A stretch of 64,000 bases of DNA, taken from Modestobacter sp. VKM Ac-2984. Its GTDB lineage: Bacteria > Actinomycetota > Actinomycetes > Mycobacteriales > Geodermatophilaceae. Under the pieces are notes generated by a model. That model had not been told where the DNA came from. It searched no databases and saw nothing but the letters and a program-made list of their open reading frames with translations. The stretch covers positions 166,801-230,800 of the forward strand of contig NZ_JAPVBJ010000010.1 of the NCBI RefSeq assembly GCF_026967985.1, in the 5' to 3' direction. Below are positions 35,143 to 44,004 of this stretch, one piece after another. Both the position numbers and the translations under genes were made by a program. Each line of letters starts with the position of its first letter. Position 1 is the stretch's first letter.

Positions 35143-37217
35143 GCGCCGTGTTCGCCGACGAGGTCGTCACCGCCGCCAAGGTCCGGTACCTGCGGGTGCC
35201 CGGGCTGACCGGTGAGCTGGCGCTGATCACCCTGGACAACGGGCACGACCACACCCGCCCGTCCACCTTCGGGCCCGGCGGGCTGGCCTCGCTGGACGCC
35301 GCCCTGGACGAGATCGACGTCCACTCCCCCGCACCGGTGGCCATCGCCGTCACCGGGAAGCCGTTCATCTTCGCCGTCGGCGCCGACCTCTCCGGCGTCC
35401 CGTCGATCGCCTCGGCTGCCGACGCACGGGAGATCGCCGAGACCGGGCACCGGGTGTTCCGCCGGCTCAAGGAGTCGACGATCCCGACGTTCGCGTTCGT
35501 CAACGGCGCGGCGCTCGGCGGCGGCCTGGAGCTGGCGCTGCACTGCCACCACCGGACGATCGCCAGCACCGCCGTCGCCGCCTTCCCCGAGGTCTTCCTC
35601 GGCCTGGTGCCCGGCTGGGGCGGCACCCAGCTGCTGCCGCATCTGATCGGCATCGACGCCGCGGTCGGCGTCATCGTGGAGAACGCGCTGGCGCAGAACA
35701 AGGTGACCCCGGCACCGAAGGCGGCTGAGCTGGGCATCGCCGACGCGGTGTTCGAGCCGGCCGACTTCCTGGAGCGCTCGCTGGAGTGGGCGGCCGGGGT
35801 GCTCGCCGGGGACGTCGTCGTCCGCCGTCCCGAGGTCGACCGGTCGACCTGGGACGACGCCATCGCCCGGGCCCGGCAGCTCGTCGCCGCCCGGACCCGC
35901 AACGCCTCCCCCGGTGCGCTGCGCGCGGTGGAGCTGCTCGACCTGGCCCGGGCCGGTGACGCCGGCTTCACCGCCGGCACGGCGGCCGAGGACGACGCGC
36001 TCACCGACCTGCTGATGAGCGACGAGCTGCGGGCCGGCCTGTACGCCTTCGACCTGGTCAACAAGCGGGCCAAGCGGCCGGCCGGGGCCCCGGACCGGAA
36101 GCTGGCCCGGAAGGTCACCAAGGTCGGCGTCGTGGGCGCCGGGCTGATGGCCTCCCAGCTGGCGCTGCTGTTCCTCCGCCGGCTGGAGGTGCCGGTCGTT
36201 TTCACCGACGTCGACCAGGCCCGCGTCGACAAGGGCGTCGGCTACGTGCACGGCGAGCTGGAGAAGCTCGCCGGTCGCGGGCGGCTCTCCCCCGACGCGC
36301 TCAACCGGCTCAAGGGCCTGGTCACCGGGTCGCTGGACAAGGCCGCCTTCGCCGACGCCGACCTGGTGATCGAGGCGGTGTTCGAGGAGCTGTCGGTCAA
36401 GCAGCAGGTCTTCGCCGAGGTGGAGGCGGTGGTGACGCCTGAGTGCGTGCTCGCCACCAACACCTCCGCGCTGTCGGTGACCGAGATGGCGTCGCGGCTC
36501 CAGCACCCGGAGCGGGTCGTCGGCCTGCACTTCTTCAACCCGGTCGCCGTGCTGCCGCTGCTGGAGGTGGTGCGCGCCGAGGGCACCGACGACGCCACGC
36601 TGGCCACCGCGTTCGCCGTGGGCAAGCAGCTGGGGAAGTCCTGCGTGCTGGTCGCCGACGCCCCGGCGTTCGTGGTCAACCGGCTGCTCACCCGGTTCCT
36701 CGGCGAGGTCACCGCCGCCGTGGACGCCGGCACCCCGGTGCCGGTCGCCGAGACGGCCCTGGAGCCGCTGGGCCTGCCGATGACGCCCTTCGAGCTGCTC
36801 ACGCTGGTCGGCCCACCGGTCGCGCTGCACGTGGCGGAGCGGATGCACGAGGCGTTCCCCGACCGCTTCGGCGTCGGTGCGGGGCTGCGGCGGATGGTCG
36901 AGCTCGGCAAGAGCTCGGTCTTCGTCGAGCCCGGCGTGATCGACCCGGAGCTGGCCGGGATCGACGCCGGCGACTCCCCGCTGACCGCCGAGGAGCTGCG
37001 CACCCGGGCCGAGCGTGCACTGGCCGAGGAGATCGGGCTGATGCTGGAGGAGGGGGTCGTCCAGGCCGTGCAGGACATCGACCTGGCGATGCTGCTGGGC
37101 GCCGGCTGGCCGTTCTGGCTCGGCGGGATCAGCGCGTACCTCGACCGGGCCGGCGTCTCCGAGGCCGTCACCGGGGCGCGGTTCCTCCCGAAGGGCGTGG
37201 CCTCCCTGCCCGCCTGA
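35139..37217 (+). CDS. fadB: Fatty-acid oxidation complex alpha subunit FadB (enoyl-CoA hydratase/3-hydroxyacyl-CoA dehydrogenase)
   Basis: A 692-residue bifunctional enzyme. Residues ~1-230 form the crotonase fold: KPFIFAVGADLSG, FVNGAALGGGLELALHCHHR (oxyanion Gly) and FPEVFLGLVPGWGGTQLL with the catalytic Glu. The NAD domain begins near residue 325 with VGVVGAGLMASQLALLFLRR; the usual GxGxMG ends in Ala here (GAGLMA). VVGLHFFNPVAVLPLLEVV contains the catalytic His. Two C-terminal 3HCDH helical domains follow. The start overlaps the fadA stop, so production is coupled to the thiolase. Confidence 0.95.
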   Translation: MSAVFADEVVTAAKVRYLRVPGLTGELALITLDNGHDHTRPSTFGPGGLASLDAALDEIDVHSPAPVAIAVTGKPFIFAVGADLSGVPSIASAADAREIAETGHRVFRRLKESTIPTFAFVNGAALGGGLELALHCHHRTIASTAVAAFPEVFLGLVPGWGGTQLLPHLIGIDAAVGVIVENALAQNKVTPAPKAAELGIADAVFEPADFLERSLEWAAGVLAGDVVVRRPEVDRSTWDDAIARARQLVAARTRNASPGALRAVELLDLARAGDAGFTAGTAAEDDALTDLLMSDELRAGLYAFDLVNKRAKRPAGAPDRKLARKVTKVGVVGAGLMASQLALLFLRRLEVPVVFTDVDQARVDKGVGYVHGELEKLAGRGRLSPDALNRLKGLVTGSLDKAAFADADLVIEAVFEELSVKQQVFAEVEAVVTPECVLATNTSALSVTEMASRLQHPERVVGLHFFNPVAVLPLLEVVRAEGTDDATLATAFAVGKQLGKSCVLVADAPAFVVNRLLTRFLGEVTAAVDAGTPVPVAETALEPLGLPMTPFELLTLVGPPVALHVAERMHEAFPDRFGVGAGLRRMVELGKSSVFVEPGVIDPELAGIDAGDSPLTAEELRTRAERALAEEIGLMLEEGVVQAVQDIDLAMLLGAGWPFWLGGISAYLDRAGVSEAVTGARFLPKGVASLPA

Positions 37218-37244
37218 CGGACGGCGACCGCCGGACTCACCTCC

Positions 37245-37284
37245 CGGTCGCCGACCTCACCTCGCAGCGTGAGGTCGGCGACCG
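37245..37284. terminator. 16-bp hairpin after fadB
   Basis: CGGTCGCCGACCTCAC (37245-37260) pairs perfectly with 37269-37284 around an 8-nt loop, 27 bp after the fadB stop. Confidence 0.75.
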
Positions 37285-37315
37285 GCGCGTGAGGGCGGCG
37301 ATCATGGCGTGGAGA

Positions 37316-37359
37316 CGACGAGAGCGCCGCATCCCCCGTGGGGTGCGGCGCTCTCGTCG
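37316..37359. terminator. Second hairpin, facing the thiamine-binding protein gene
   Basis: A 16-bp perfect outer stem (37316-37331 with 37344-37359) encloses CCCC/GGGG pairing. It begins 3 bp from the stop of the minus-strand gene and probably terminates it. Confidence 0.75.
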
Positions 37360-37362
37360 CGC

Positions 37363-37647
37363 TCAGCGGAACTTGTGGGTGAGGCTGTCCATCGTGCGGT
37401 CCACCGAGGCGATCTTCACGTGCGAGATCCCGGCGTTCGCGCCGGCGGCGATCATCGCCTCGTGCGCAGCCCGCAGGGTCGCCCACACCGCATCGGCGTC
37501 GCCCTCCAGCGTGGTGCCCAGCGCCCCGACCTCCGACCGCAGCCCGGAGGCCTGGATCACCCGGATCGCCGCCTCGACGAAGGCGTGCGGGTCGTCCGGC
37601 GTGCCGGGCGGGGACGGCGCCACCTGGATCTCGGCGATGATGAAGAT
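37363..37647 (-). CDS. Thiamine-binding-like (MTH1187/DUF77) protein with apparent ATC start
   Basis: A 94-residue protein whose family is clear from IIAEIQVAPSPPGTPDD near the start, IQASGLRSEVGALGTTLEGDADAVWATLRAAHEA and the ending TMDSLTHKFR. MTH1187-family proteins form tetramers and can bind thiamine or its pyrimidine. No ATG, GTG or TTG exists in frame near the homology start; the only canonical in-frame codon is at 37800, inside dxs. GGAGGT stands 5 nt before an ATC at 37647, which I take as the start. Sequence error or another non-AUG codon cannot be excluded. Confidence 0.75.
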   Translation of the reverse strand: MFIIAEIQVAPSPPGTPDDPHAFVEAAIRVIQASGLRSEVGALGTTLEGDADAVWATLRAAHEAMIAAGANAGISHVKIASVDRTMDSLTHKFR

Positions 37648-37727
37648 TGTCGACCTCCGATTGCTCGTCCGGCCCCCGTGCAGGTACCCACCGCGAGCGC
37701 GCGAGGGGTGGGGGCACGGGGGTCCTT

Positions 37728-39650
37728 CTACTGCTGCTGGCCCTCGACCTCGGCGGACTCGCTCTGCCCCGCGGCGCGGTCGGCGACCCGGGCGGCCCAC
37801 TCCACGATCCGCCGGGCGACGTCCTGCTCGGTGAGGCCGACGTCAGCCAGCACCTGACCGCGGCTGCCGTGCTCGAAGAACTGCTGCGGCAGGCCCAGCG
37901 TGCGCACCGGCACGTCGCAGTCGGCGTCCTGCAGCGCCTGCGAGAGCAGGGTGCCCACGCCGCCGGCCCGGCCGCCGTCCTCGACGGTGACCACCAGCCG
38001 GTGCTCACCGGCCAGCGTGACCAGCTCGTCGGCGACCGGCATCACCCAGCGCGGGTCGACCACGGTCACCTCGATGCCGTGGTCGGCGGCGCGTTCGGCG
38101 ACCGCCAGGCACATCGGCACCAGGGAGCCGACGGCGACCAGCAGCACCTCGGGGCTCGCGCCGCGGCGCAGCACGTCGACCCGCCCGCGCCGCTCGATCG
38201 CCGGCACCTCGGGCGGCAGCGCACCCTTCGGGAAGCGGATGACGGTGGGCCCGTCGGAGACCTGCACCGACTCGCGGAGCGCCTCGCGCATCGTCGCCTC
38301 GTCCCGCGGCGCCGCCAGCTGCAGCCCCGGGACGATCGAGCAGATCGACATGTCCCACATGCCGTTGTGCGAGGCGCCGTCGGAGCCGGTGACGCCGGCC
38401 CGGTCCAGCACGAGGGTGACCGGCTGGCCGTGCAGCGCGACGTCCATCAGCAGCTGATCGAAGGCGCGGTTCAGGAAGGTCGAGTAGATGGCGACGACGG
38501 GGTGCAGCCCGCCCATCGCGAGCCCGGCGGCCGAGGTCAGCGCGTGCTGCTCGGCGATGCCGACGTCGTACGTGCGCTCGGGGAAGCGCTCGGCGAACGG
38601 CGCCAGACCGGTCGGGTGCAGCATCGCCGCGGTGATCGCCACGACGTCGGAGCGCTCGGTGCCGATCCGCACCAGCTCGTCGGCGAAGACGTCGGTCCAC
38701 TCCGGGCCCTTGGCGGCCGAGGAGAGCCCGCTGTCGGGCTCGAAGACGCCGGTGGAGTGCCAGGCGTCGATGGTGTCGGTCTCCGCCGGCGGGTAGCCGA
38801 AGCCCTTGGTGGTGACGGCGTGCACGATGACCGGCCCGCCGAAGGAGCGGGCCCGGCGCAACGCCGACTCCATCATCTCCACGTCGTGGCCGTCGACCGG
38901 GCCGACGTACTTCATGCCGAGGTCCTCGAACATGCCCTGCGGGGCCAGGACGTCCTTGAGCCCCTTCTTGATCGCGTGCAGCGCGTCGTAGAGCTTCGTG
39001 CCGACGACGGGGGCGCGGTGCAGGGCCTGCCGGACGGCGGCCAGCGCCTCCTCGTACCCCGGGCGCAGCCGCAGCGTGGCCAGTGCGTCGGCCACCCCAC
39101 CGATCGTCGGGGAGTACGAGCGGCCGTTGTCGTTGACCACGATGACGACGGGGCGGTCCTGCGCGGCGGCGATGTTGTTCAGCGCCTCCCAGGCCATGCC
39201 GCCGGTGAGCGCGCCGTCGCCGATCACCGCGACCACGGGCCGGACGTCACCGCGGACGGCGAAGGCCTTGGCCAGCCCGTCGGCGTAGGACAGCGACGTC
39301 GAGGCGTGGCTGTTCTCCACCCAGTCGTGCTCGCTCTCGGCCCGACTGGGGTATCCGGACAGCCCGTCGCGCTGGCGGAGCTGGGCGAAGCCGTCCTGCC
39401 GGCCGGTGAGCAGCTTGTGCACGTAGGCCTGGTGCCCGGTGTCGAAGATGACCGGCTCGCGCGGGGACTCGAAGACCCGGTGGACGGCGATCGTCAGCTC
39501 GACCGCGCCGAGGTTCGGGCCCAGGTGGCCGCCGGTCTTGGCGACCGCGGCCACGAGCGCATCGCGGATCTCGCCGGCCAGGACCGGCAGCTGGTCGGGG
39601 CGCAGGGCCCGGAGGTCGGCGGGCCCGGTCAACGAGCTGAGCAACGACAC
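37728..39650 (-). CDS. dxs: 1-deoxy-D-xylulose-5-phosphate synthase Dxs
   Basis: A 640-residue thiamine-diphosphate transketolase-like enzyme, the first step of the MEP isoprenoid pathway. [18 protein letters not shown] holds a substrate His. The ThDP motif is [16 protein letters not shown], followed by [17 protein letters not shown]. The pyrimidine-binding domain has [31 protein letters not shown] lies in the C-terminal domain. A TACAGT hexamer at 39711-39716 (minus) may be the -10 of a leadered transcript. A thiamine-binding-like gene lies just downstream, possibly meaningful for a ThDP enzyme. Confidence 0.97.
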   Translation of the reverse strand: MSLLSSLTGPADLRALRPDQLPVLAGEIRDALVAAVAKTGGHLGPNLGAVELTIAVHRVFESPREPVIFDTGHQAYVHKLLTGRQDGFAQLRQRDGLSGYPSRAESEHDWVENSHASTSLSYADGLAKAFAVRGDVRPVVAVIGDGALTGGMAWEALNNIAAAQDRPVVIVVNDNGRSYSPTIGGVADALATLRLRPGYEEALAAVRQALHRAPVVGTKLYDALHAIKKGLKDVLAPQGMFEDLGMKYVGPVDGHDVEMMESALRRARSFGGPVIVHAVTTKGFGYPPAETDTIDAWHSTGVFEPDSGLSSAAKGPEWTDVFADELVRIGTERSDVVAITAAMLHPTGLAPFAERFPERTYDVGIAEQHALTSAAGLAMGGLHPVVAIYSTFLNRAFDQLLMDVALHGQPVTLVLDRAGVTGSDGASHNGMWDMSICSIVPGLQLAAPRDEATMREALRESVQVSDGPTVIRFPKGALPPEVPAIERRGRVDVLRRGASPEVLLVAVGSLVPMCLAVAERAADHGIEVTVVDPRWVMPVADELVTLAGEHRLVVTVEDGGRAGGVGTLLSQALQDADCDVPVRTLGLPQQFFEHGSRGQVLADVGLTEQDVARRIVEWAARVADRAAGQSESAEVEGQQQ

Positions 39651-39752
39651 GACGGGGCAGGGTCCTCTCGACGACGGCGGCGTCCGGTGGGGCGCAACCG
39701 GTGAAACCCCACTGTAACGGCGAACCGGCGACCTGCCTGGTCGGCAGCGAGC

Positions 39753-40121
39753 TCAGAGCCGGGGCACCCAGCGCTCACCCCGCAACGCCCCGGCGACCAC
39801 CTCGACCCCGCGGGCGGCCCGGGTGAGCCGGGCACCCTCTCGCTCGTAGGCGCTGATCGCCGCCTCCATGGCCTCCGGCGGCAGCTGGTCGGCGAGCTCC
39901 ACCCGCACGGTGCGCCAGCCGGCCCGGGCCGCCTCGAGCCCCGCGGCGACGTGGTCACCGGCGAACCGGGCCAGCAGCACCGGGTAGCGCCGGAGCACCT
40001 CGTGCGCCCGGTAGTCGGGCGGCACGAGGTCGAACAGCCAGCTGACCGCGGTCCGCTCCCAGTCCGGGGCGCCGGGCGGCCAGACCTCGTCCGGCCAGCC
40101 CGGTGGCAGTGCGACGTCCAC
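39753..40121 (-). CDS. Small conserved hypothetical protein upstream of dxs
   Basis: A 122-residue protein beginning VDVALPPGWPDEVWPPGAPDWERTA and rich in Trp, Pro and Arg, with a helical middle (YRAHEVLRRYPVLLARFAGDHVAAGLEAARAGWRTVRVEL). It is soluble and without a known catalytic motif. It resembles small proteins seen near dxs in other actinobacteria, but I cannot name a family. The start is the GTG at 40121. It lies upstream of dxs on the same strand with a 102-bp gap containing the dxs promoter. Confidence 0.7.
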   Translation of the reverse strand: MDVALPPGWPDEVWPPGAPDWERTAVSWLFDLVPPDYRAHEVLRRYPVLLARFAGDHVAAGLEAARAGWRTVRVELADQLPPEAMEAAISAYEREGARLTRAARGVEVVAGALRGERWVPRL

Positions 40122-40217
40122 CCGGTCAGTGTGCGCGGACGCCGCGGCGACCTCGACCGCGGATCGCACGTGTGTTCGAAGCGTGACCTGTCGGTGTCCC
40201 GCCGTACGGTCCCCGGC

Positions 40218-40871
40218 GTGACCGAATCCAGCGATGTCGCAGAGACCCGTGCCGCCTACGACACGGTCGCCGCCAGCTACGAGGAGCTGGCCCGGTCGTT
40301 GCTGGCGGAGAGCGCGATGGACCGCGCCGTGCTCGGGGTCTTCGCCGAGCAGGTGCTGGCCGACGGCGGAGGCCCGGTCGGCGACCTCGGGTGCGGCCCG
40401 GGCCGGATCACCACCCACCTGGACTCCCTCGGGCTGGACGCGTTCGGCATCGACCTCTCCCCCGGCATGGTCGACGTGGCCCGCCGGCGGCACCCGCACC
40501 TGCGCTTCGAGGTCGGGTCGCTGATCGCCCTCGACCTGCCGGACGGCGGGCTGGCCGGTGCGCTCGCCTGGTACTCGGTGATCCACACCCCGCCGGAGCG
40601 GCAACCTGCGGTGTTCGGCGAGCTGGCCCGCGTGCTGCGGCCCAGCGCACCGCTGCTGCTCGCCTTCCAGGCCGGCGCCGACGAGCCGGTGCACCACCGG
40701 CAGGGCTACGGCCACGAGATCTCGCTGCACGGCTGGCGGCTCGATCCCGACCGGGTCGCGCGGCAGCTGGCCGACGCCGGCCTCGATGTGCGGGCCCGGG
40801 TGCTCCGTGAGCCCGACGGCTCGCCGTACGAGAAGAGCCGCCAGGCCTACCTGCTGGCCGTGCGCGCCTGA
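40218..40871 (+). CDS. Class I SAM-dependent methyltransferase
   Basis: A 217-residue Methyltransf_11/25-like enzyme. The SAM motif I is VGDLGCGPGRITTHL near residue 55. GIDLSPGMVDVARRRHP carries the acidic ribose contact, and ALAWYSVIHTPPERQPAVFGELARVLRPSAPLLLAFQ is the motif III/IV region. The N-terminal AAYDTVAASYEE is the usual start of small-molecule methyltransferases. The GTG lies 7 nt after TACGGT, so it is probably leaderless. Substrate unknown. Confidence 0.88.
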   Translation: MTESSDVAETRAAYDTVAASYEELARSLLAESAMDRAVLGVFAEQVLADGGGPVGDLGCGPGRITTHLDSLGLDAFGIDLSPGMVDVARRRHPHLRFEVGSLIALDLPDGGLAGALAWYSVIHTPPERQPAVFGELARVLRPSAPLLLAFQAGADEPVHHRQGYGHEISLHGWRLDPDRVARQLADAGLDVRARVLREPDGSPYEKSRQAYLLAVRA

Positions 40872-41116
40872 CCCGACGACGGCCGGTCCTCGCCGGTCCC
40901 GCGCAGCGCCCACAGCCGGGAGCCGGCGACCCCGGCGAGCAGGACCCCGAACACCGCCGACAGCCAGTTGCCGTCGGCCGCGTTGGCGACGGCGGTCCCG
41001 ACGAGGAAGACCGCTGCCACGGCCCAGAACCCGCGGCTCACCGGGCGCAGCAACAGCCAGGTGTGTGCCGAACGCGCCCAGTCGGCCAGCCGCTCGCCAC
41101 TCGCCGGATCAGCCAC
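40847..41116 (-). CDS. Small two-helix membrane protein
   Basis: An 89-residue protein with two hydrophobic segments, SRGFWAVAAVFLVGTAVANAA and WLSAVFGVLLAGVAGSRLWAL, and a charged tail. The GTG lies 6 nt after TACGCT (minus strand, 41123-41128), the leaderless pattern. Its last 25 bp overlap the 3' end of the convergent methyltransferase gene. Function unknown. Confidence 0.65.
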   Translation of the reverse strand: MADPASGERLADWARSAHTWLLLRPVSRGFWAVAAVFLVGTAVANAADGNWLSAVFGVLLAGVAGSRLWALRGTGEDRPSSGQARTASR

Positions 41117-41325
41117 AGCGCCAGCGTAGGCCCAGCGACCTGACCGGCCAGGCCGGCGGACGGGCCTGGACCAACCACCACGCCCGAGTGAGAGCGGACC
41201 GGATCGCAGTACGGGCGACGCGCGCAGGTGCCGATGACGAACGTGACCCAGGACACACGGATCGTTCGACGAGCCGCCCGGGAACGCCTGACCCGCTCGC
41301 ACTCGGCAGTACTGGAGGCCCTGAC

Positions 41326-41463
41326 GTGACCACCTACCGCAACGTCCGAGACCTGCTCACCGAGGCCGTCCACGAGGCGTTCCTGCTCGCCGACTTCCTC
41401 ATCCGCAAGGCCGATGACCGGTGGGTCCTGCCGCGCGGGGACACCAGCCGCAGCCCTGTCTGA
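41326..41463 (+). CDS. Putative 45-residue protein
   Basis: A short frame, VTTYRNVRDLLTEAVHEAFL continuing to DRWVLPRGDTSRSPV, with GGAGG 9 nt before the GTG and an amphipathic helical centre. Too small for family assignment. Codon third positions are G/C as in neighbours, which is weak evidence. It could equally be chance ORF. Confidence 0.35.
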   Translation: MTTYRNVRDLLTEAVHEAFLLADFLIRKADDRWVLPRGDTSRSPV

Positions 41464-41507
41464 CCCTGCCCCAGCCGCACGCTCCCCGGCCGGCCGCGCT
41501 GCCCGCC

Positions 41508-41527
41508 GGCTCCCCGGCCGGGGAGCC
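41508..41527. terminator. Palindromic hairpin before the first TAXI gene
   Basis: GGCTCCCCGGCCGGGGAGCC is a perfect 20-bp palindrome 44 bp after the small ORF and directly upstream of the TAGGGT promoter element. Confidence 0.6.
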
Positions 41528-41535
41528 GCGCGGCT

Positions 41536-41570
41536 AGGGTCGGCGCCGGCCGGCACGGGCGCCGACCCTG
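41536..41570 (+). promoter_or_regulatory. TAXI gene -10 and leader hairpin
   Basis: TAGGGT (41536-41541) fits a -10. A perfect 12-bp inverted repeat (AGGGTCGGCGCC 41537-41548, complement 41559-41570) overlaps it and ends 5 nt before the AGGAGG ribosome site. It could be an operator or, if transcribed, a leader stem. Confidence 0.5.
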
Positions 41571-41589
41571 CGGCAGGAGGAGTGGGCGT

Positions 41590-42588
41590 GTGGTGACCAG
41601 CGGCCGATCCCGCAGCCGGCTGGCCGGAGCGGCCGCCGCGGTCGCCGTGCTAACGGGCACCCTTCTCACAGGCTGCGCCACGGACCTGGACGTCGCCGAC
41701 CCACCCGCCGAACTGGTCGTCGCCGCGGGCGAGTCCTCGGGGGTCTACTACCGCTACGGGCTGGGTCTCGCCGACGCCTTCGGCGCCGAGCTCCCGGACA
41801 CGGCCGTCAGCGCAGCGGTCACCAGCGGATCGGTGGACAACATCCAGCGGCTGGCCACCGGCGACGCGGCGGTCGCCTTCGCGCTGGCCGACACCGCCGC
41901 CGAGGCCGCCGCCGGCACAGGCCCCTTCGACACGCCGGTCCCGCTCCGGGCCATCGCAAGGCTCTACACGAACTCCGTGCACGTCGTCGTCGCGGCCGGG
42001 TCCCCCGCCCAGCGGGTGGCCGACCTCGCCGGCAAGCGGGTGTCGGTGGGTGCTCCCGGTTCGGGCACCGAGGTGACGGCGCTGCGGCTGCTGACGGTCG
42101 CCGGGGTGTCCGGTGACCGAGCCGCCCACACCCAGCGGCTGGGCGTGCAGGAATCGGCCGGCGAGCTGGCGGCGGGCCGACTGGACGCCTTCTTCTGGTC
42201 CGGCGGCCTGCCCACCGACGGGGTCCAGGACCTGGTCGACAGCACCCCGGTGCGGCTGCTGCCCACCGACGACCTGCTGGTCGGCATGCGCGCCGACCAC
42301 GGGGAGTACGTCGTCGAGCAGACGATCCGGGCCAGCGTGTACGGCCTGCCCGCCGACGTTCCGGGCATCGGCGTCCCCAACCTGCTGCTCGTGCGGGCGG
42401 ACATGCCCGACGACCTCGCCGAGACGCTCACTGCCGCGCTGTTCGCCGCCCAGGTGGACCTGGTCGGCGCGCACCCGGCGGCGCGGCACCTGGACCAGCG
42501 CAGCGCCATCACCACCGCCCCGGTGCCGCTGCACCCGGGGGCGGCCGCCTTCTACCGGGCCGCCAAGCCTGGGGTCAGCGGCGGCTGA
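41590..42588 (+). CDS. TAXI-family TRAP solute receptor lipoprotein (orphan copy)
   Basis: A 332-residue TAXI receptor. The signal peptide ends in LLTGC with Cys29 lipidated. The fold is marked by VVAAGESSGVYYRYGLGLADAF, SGSVDNIQRLATGDAAVAFALADTA, LAGKRVSVGAPGSGTEVTALRLL and GRLDAFFWSGGLPTDGVQDLV. It lacks an adjacent permease on its strand; a sensor kinase gene is convergent and overlaps by 37 bp. It is homologous to the second TAXI receptor at 47,032. It may deliver ligand to the same permease or present it to the kinase (inference). Confidence 0.93.
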   Translation: MVTSGRSRSRLAGAAAAVAVLTGTLLTGCATDLDVADPPAELVVAAGESSGVYYRYGLGLADAFGAELPDTAVSAAVTSGSVDNIQRLATGDAAVAFALADTAAEAAAGTGPFDTPVPLRAIARLYTNSVHVVVAAGSPAQRVADLAGKRVSVGAPGSGTEVTALRLLTVAGVSGDRAAHTQRLGVQESAGELAAGRLDAFFWSGGLPTDGVQDLVDSTPVRLLPTDDLLVGMRADHGEYVVEQTIRASVYGLPADVPGIGVPNLLLVRADMPDDLAETLTAALFAAQVDLVGAHPAARHLDQRSAITTAPVPLHPGAAAFYRAAKPGVSGG

Positions 42589-43988
42589 GCCGCCGCCGGG
42601 GCCGGCCGGAGGGATGACGGTGCCACGTCCAGCCGGGGCAGCCGGACGGCGACGCACACCCCGTGCGGTCGGGCCGGGGAGATGGTGAGCCGGCCACCAC
42701 AGCGTTCGGCGAGCGCCGTCGCGATCGCCAGCCCGAGCCCGGAACCGGGGACGTTCTGTTGGTCGGGCGCGCGCCAGAAGCGGCGGGTCGCCACGGCGCA
42801 CTCCTCCGGGGTGAGCCCCGGACCGTCGTCCACCACCCGGACCTCGACCTCGGCGTCCCCGGTCAGCTCGACCTGGACGTCGACGGTGCCGCCGCGGGTG
42901 AAGCGCAGCGCGTTGGACAGCACGGCGTCGAGCACCTGGTCCAGCGCACCTCGCGGGGCCAGCACCCAGCAGGTGCCGGCGCCGGTCAGCAGCACCTCGG
43001 TGTTCCCGGCGGCAGCGGCGTCGCTCCACATCCGCAGCCGGTCCCGGACGCACTCGCGCACGTCCACCGCCACCAGCGGGCCGGCGTCGTCCTCGGCCCG
43101 GGCCATGGCGAGGGTGTCGTCGAGCACCTGGGTGAGCCGCTCGATCTCCGCCATCGCCAGCCGGTGGTCCGCCCGCGCGCCGGGCACCAGCCCGGCCTCC
43201 AGCGCGTCGACCCGCAACTGCAGCGCGGTGAGCGGGTTGCGCAGCCGGTGCGAGACGTCGGCGACCAGGGCCCGCTGCTGTGCGCTGGAGGTCCGGATGG
43301 CCTCGGCCATCCGGTTGAAGTCGGCGATCAGCCGGCGCAGCTCCGGAGGCCCGGGGCCGACCTTCGCGCGGGCGTCGAGGTCGCCGGTGGTGAGGGTGTG
43401 CACGGCGTCGTCCAGCCGGTGCACCGGGCGCAGGATCCACCGGGACAGCGGTGCGGTCGCCAGCGCCACCAGCGCCAGGGCGAACAGCCCCGCGGCGGCC
43501 AGCAGCGCCCAGTGGACCACCACCTGCTGCACCACCCGATCAGTCGGCGAGACGGTGACCACGGCGCCGGCCACCTCGCTGCCGCGCAGCACGGGCTCGG
43601 CGACGGCGACCGGGGCCGTCCGCCACGGCAGGACGGTGGGCGGCGGGCTGGACCGGCGGCCGGCCAGCGCCTGCCCCATGCTGTCCGCCGCGACGGCCTC
43701 GGGTGCGTCCGGCGCCGAGCTGAGCAGCAGTTCCCCGTCCGGGCCGTGCACCTGCACCAGGACGCCGTAGAGGTCGCCGTACGCCCGCAGCTCCGGCTGC
43801 AGGGTCCGCACCGCATCCCGGGCCAGCGCCGGGGCGGCGAGCCGGGCCAGCCGGGAGGTGTCGCCGGTGCGGTCGATGAGCAGCTCCTGGGTGCGGGCCT
43901 GCGCGTAGCTGGCGGCCAGCGGCACCTCCACGGCCAGCAGCAGCACGGCGACCAGGCCGATGAAGAGCGCGATCAGCCGGCGCCGCAC
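42552..43988 (-). CDS. Membrane sensor histidine kinase
   Basis: A 478-residue HisKA/HATPase kinase. TM1 spans residues ~5-26 and TM2 ~158-180, with a ~130-residue extracytoplasmic sensor between (DLYGVLVQVHGPDGELLLSSAPDAPE). A HAMP domain follows (~181-232). His247 lies in DVSHRLRNPLTAL, the N box in LDQVLDAVLSNALRF, and the G boxes in VVDDGPGLTPEE and GSGLGLAIATAL. It is 16 bp downstream of its response regulator. The genomic link to TRAP/TAXI genes on both sides suggests control of that uptake system. Confidence 0.94.
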   Translation of the reverse strand: MRRRLIALFIGLVAVLLLAVEVPLAASYAQARTQELLIDRTGDTSRLARLAAPALARDAVRTLQPELRAYGDLYGVLVQVHGPDGELLLSSAPDAPEAVAADSMGQALAGRRSSPPPTVLPWRTAPVAVAEPVLRGSEVAGAVVTVSPTDRVVQQVVVHWALLAAAGLFALALVALATAPLSRWILRPVHRLDDAVHTLTTGDLDARAKVGPGPPELRRLIADFNRMAEAIRTSSAQQRALVADVSHRLRNPLTALQLRVDALEAGLVPGARADHRLAMAEIERLTQVLDDTLAMARAEDDAGPLVAVDVRECVRDRLRMWSDAAAAGNTEVLLTGAGTCWVLAPRGALDQVLDAVLSNALRFTRGGTVDVQVELTGDAEVEVRVVDDGPGLTPEECAVATRRFWRAPDQQNVPGSGLGLAIATALAERCGGRLTISPARPHGVCVAVRLPRLDVAPSSLRPAPAAAQPPLTPGLAAR

Positions 43989-44004
43989 CGGGCCACCTCC
44001 CGGC

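Noticed and set aside
37647..39704. 685-residue ORF opposite dxs
   Set aside because: Shadow of dxs; no domain or start signal.
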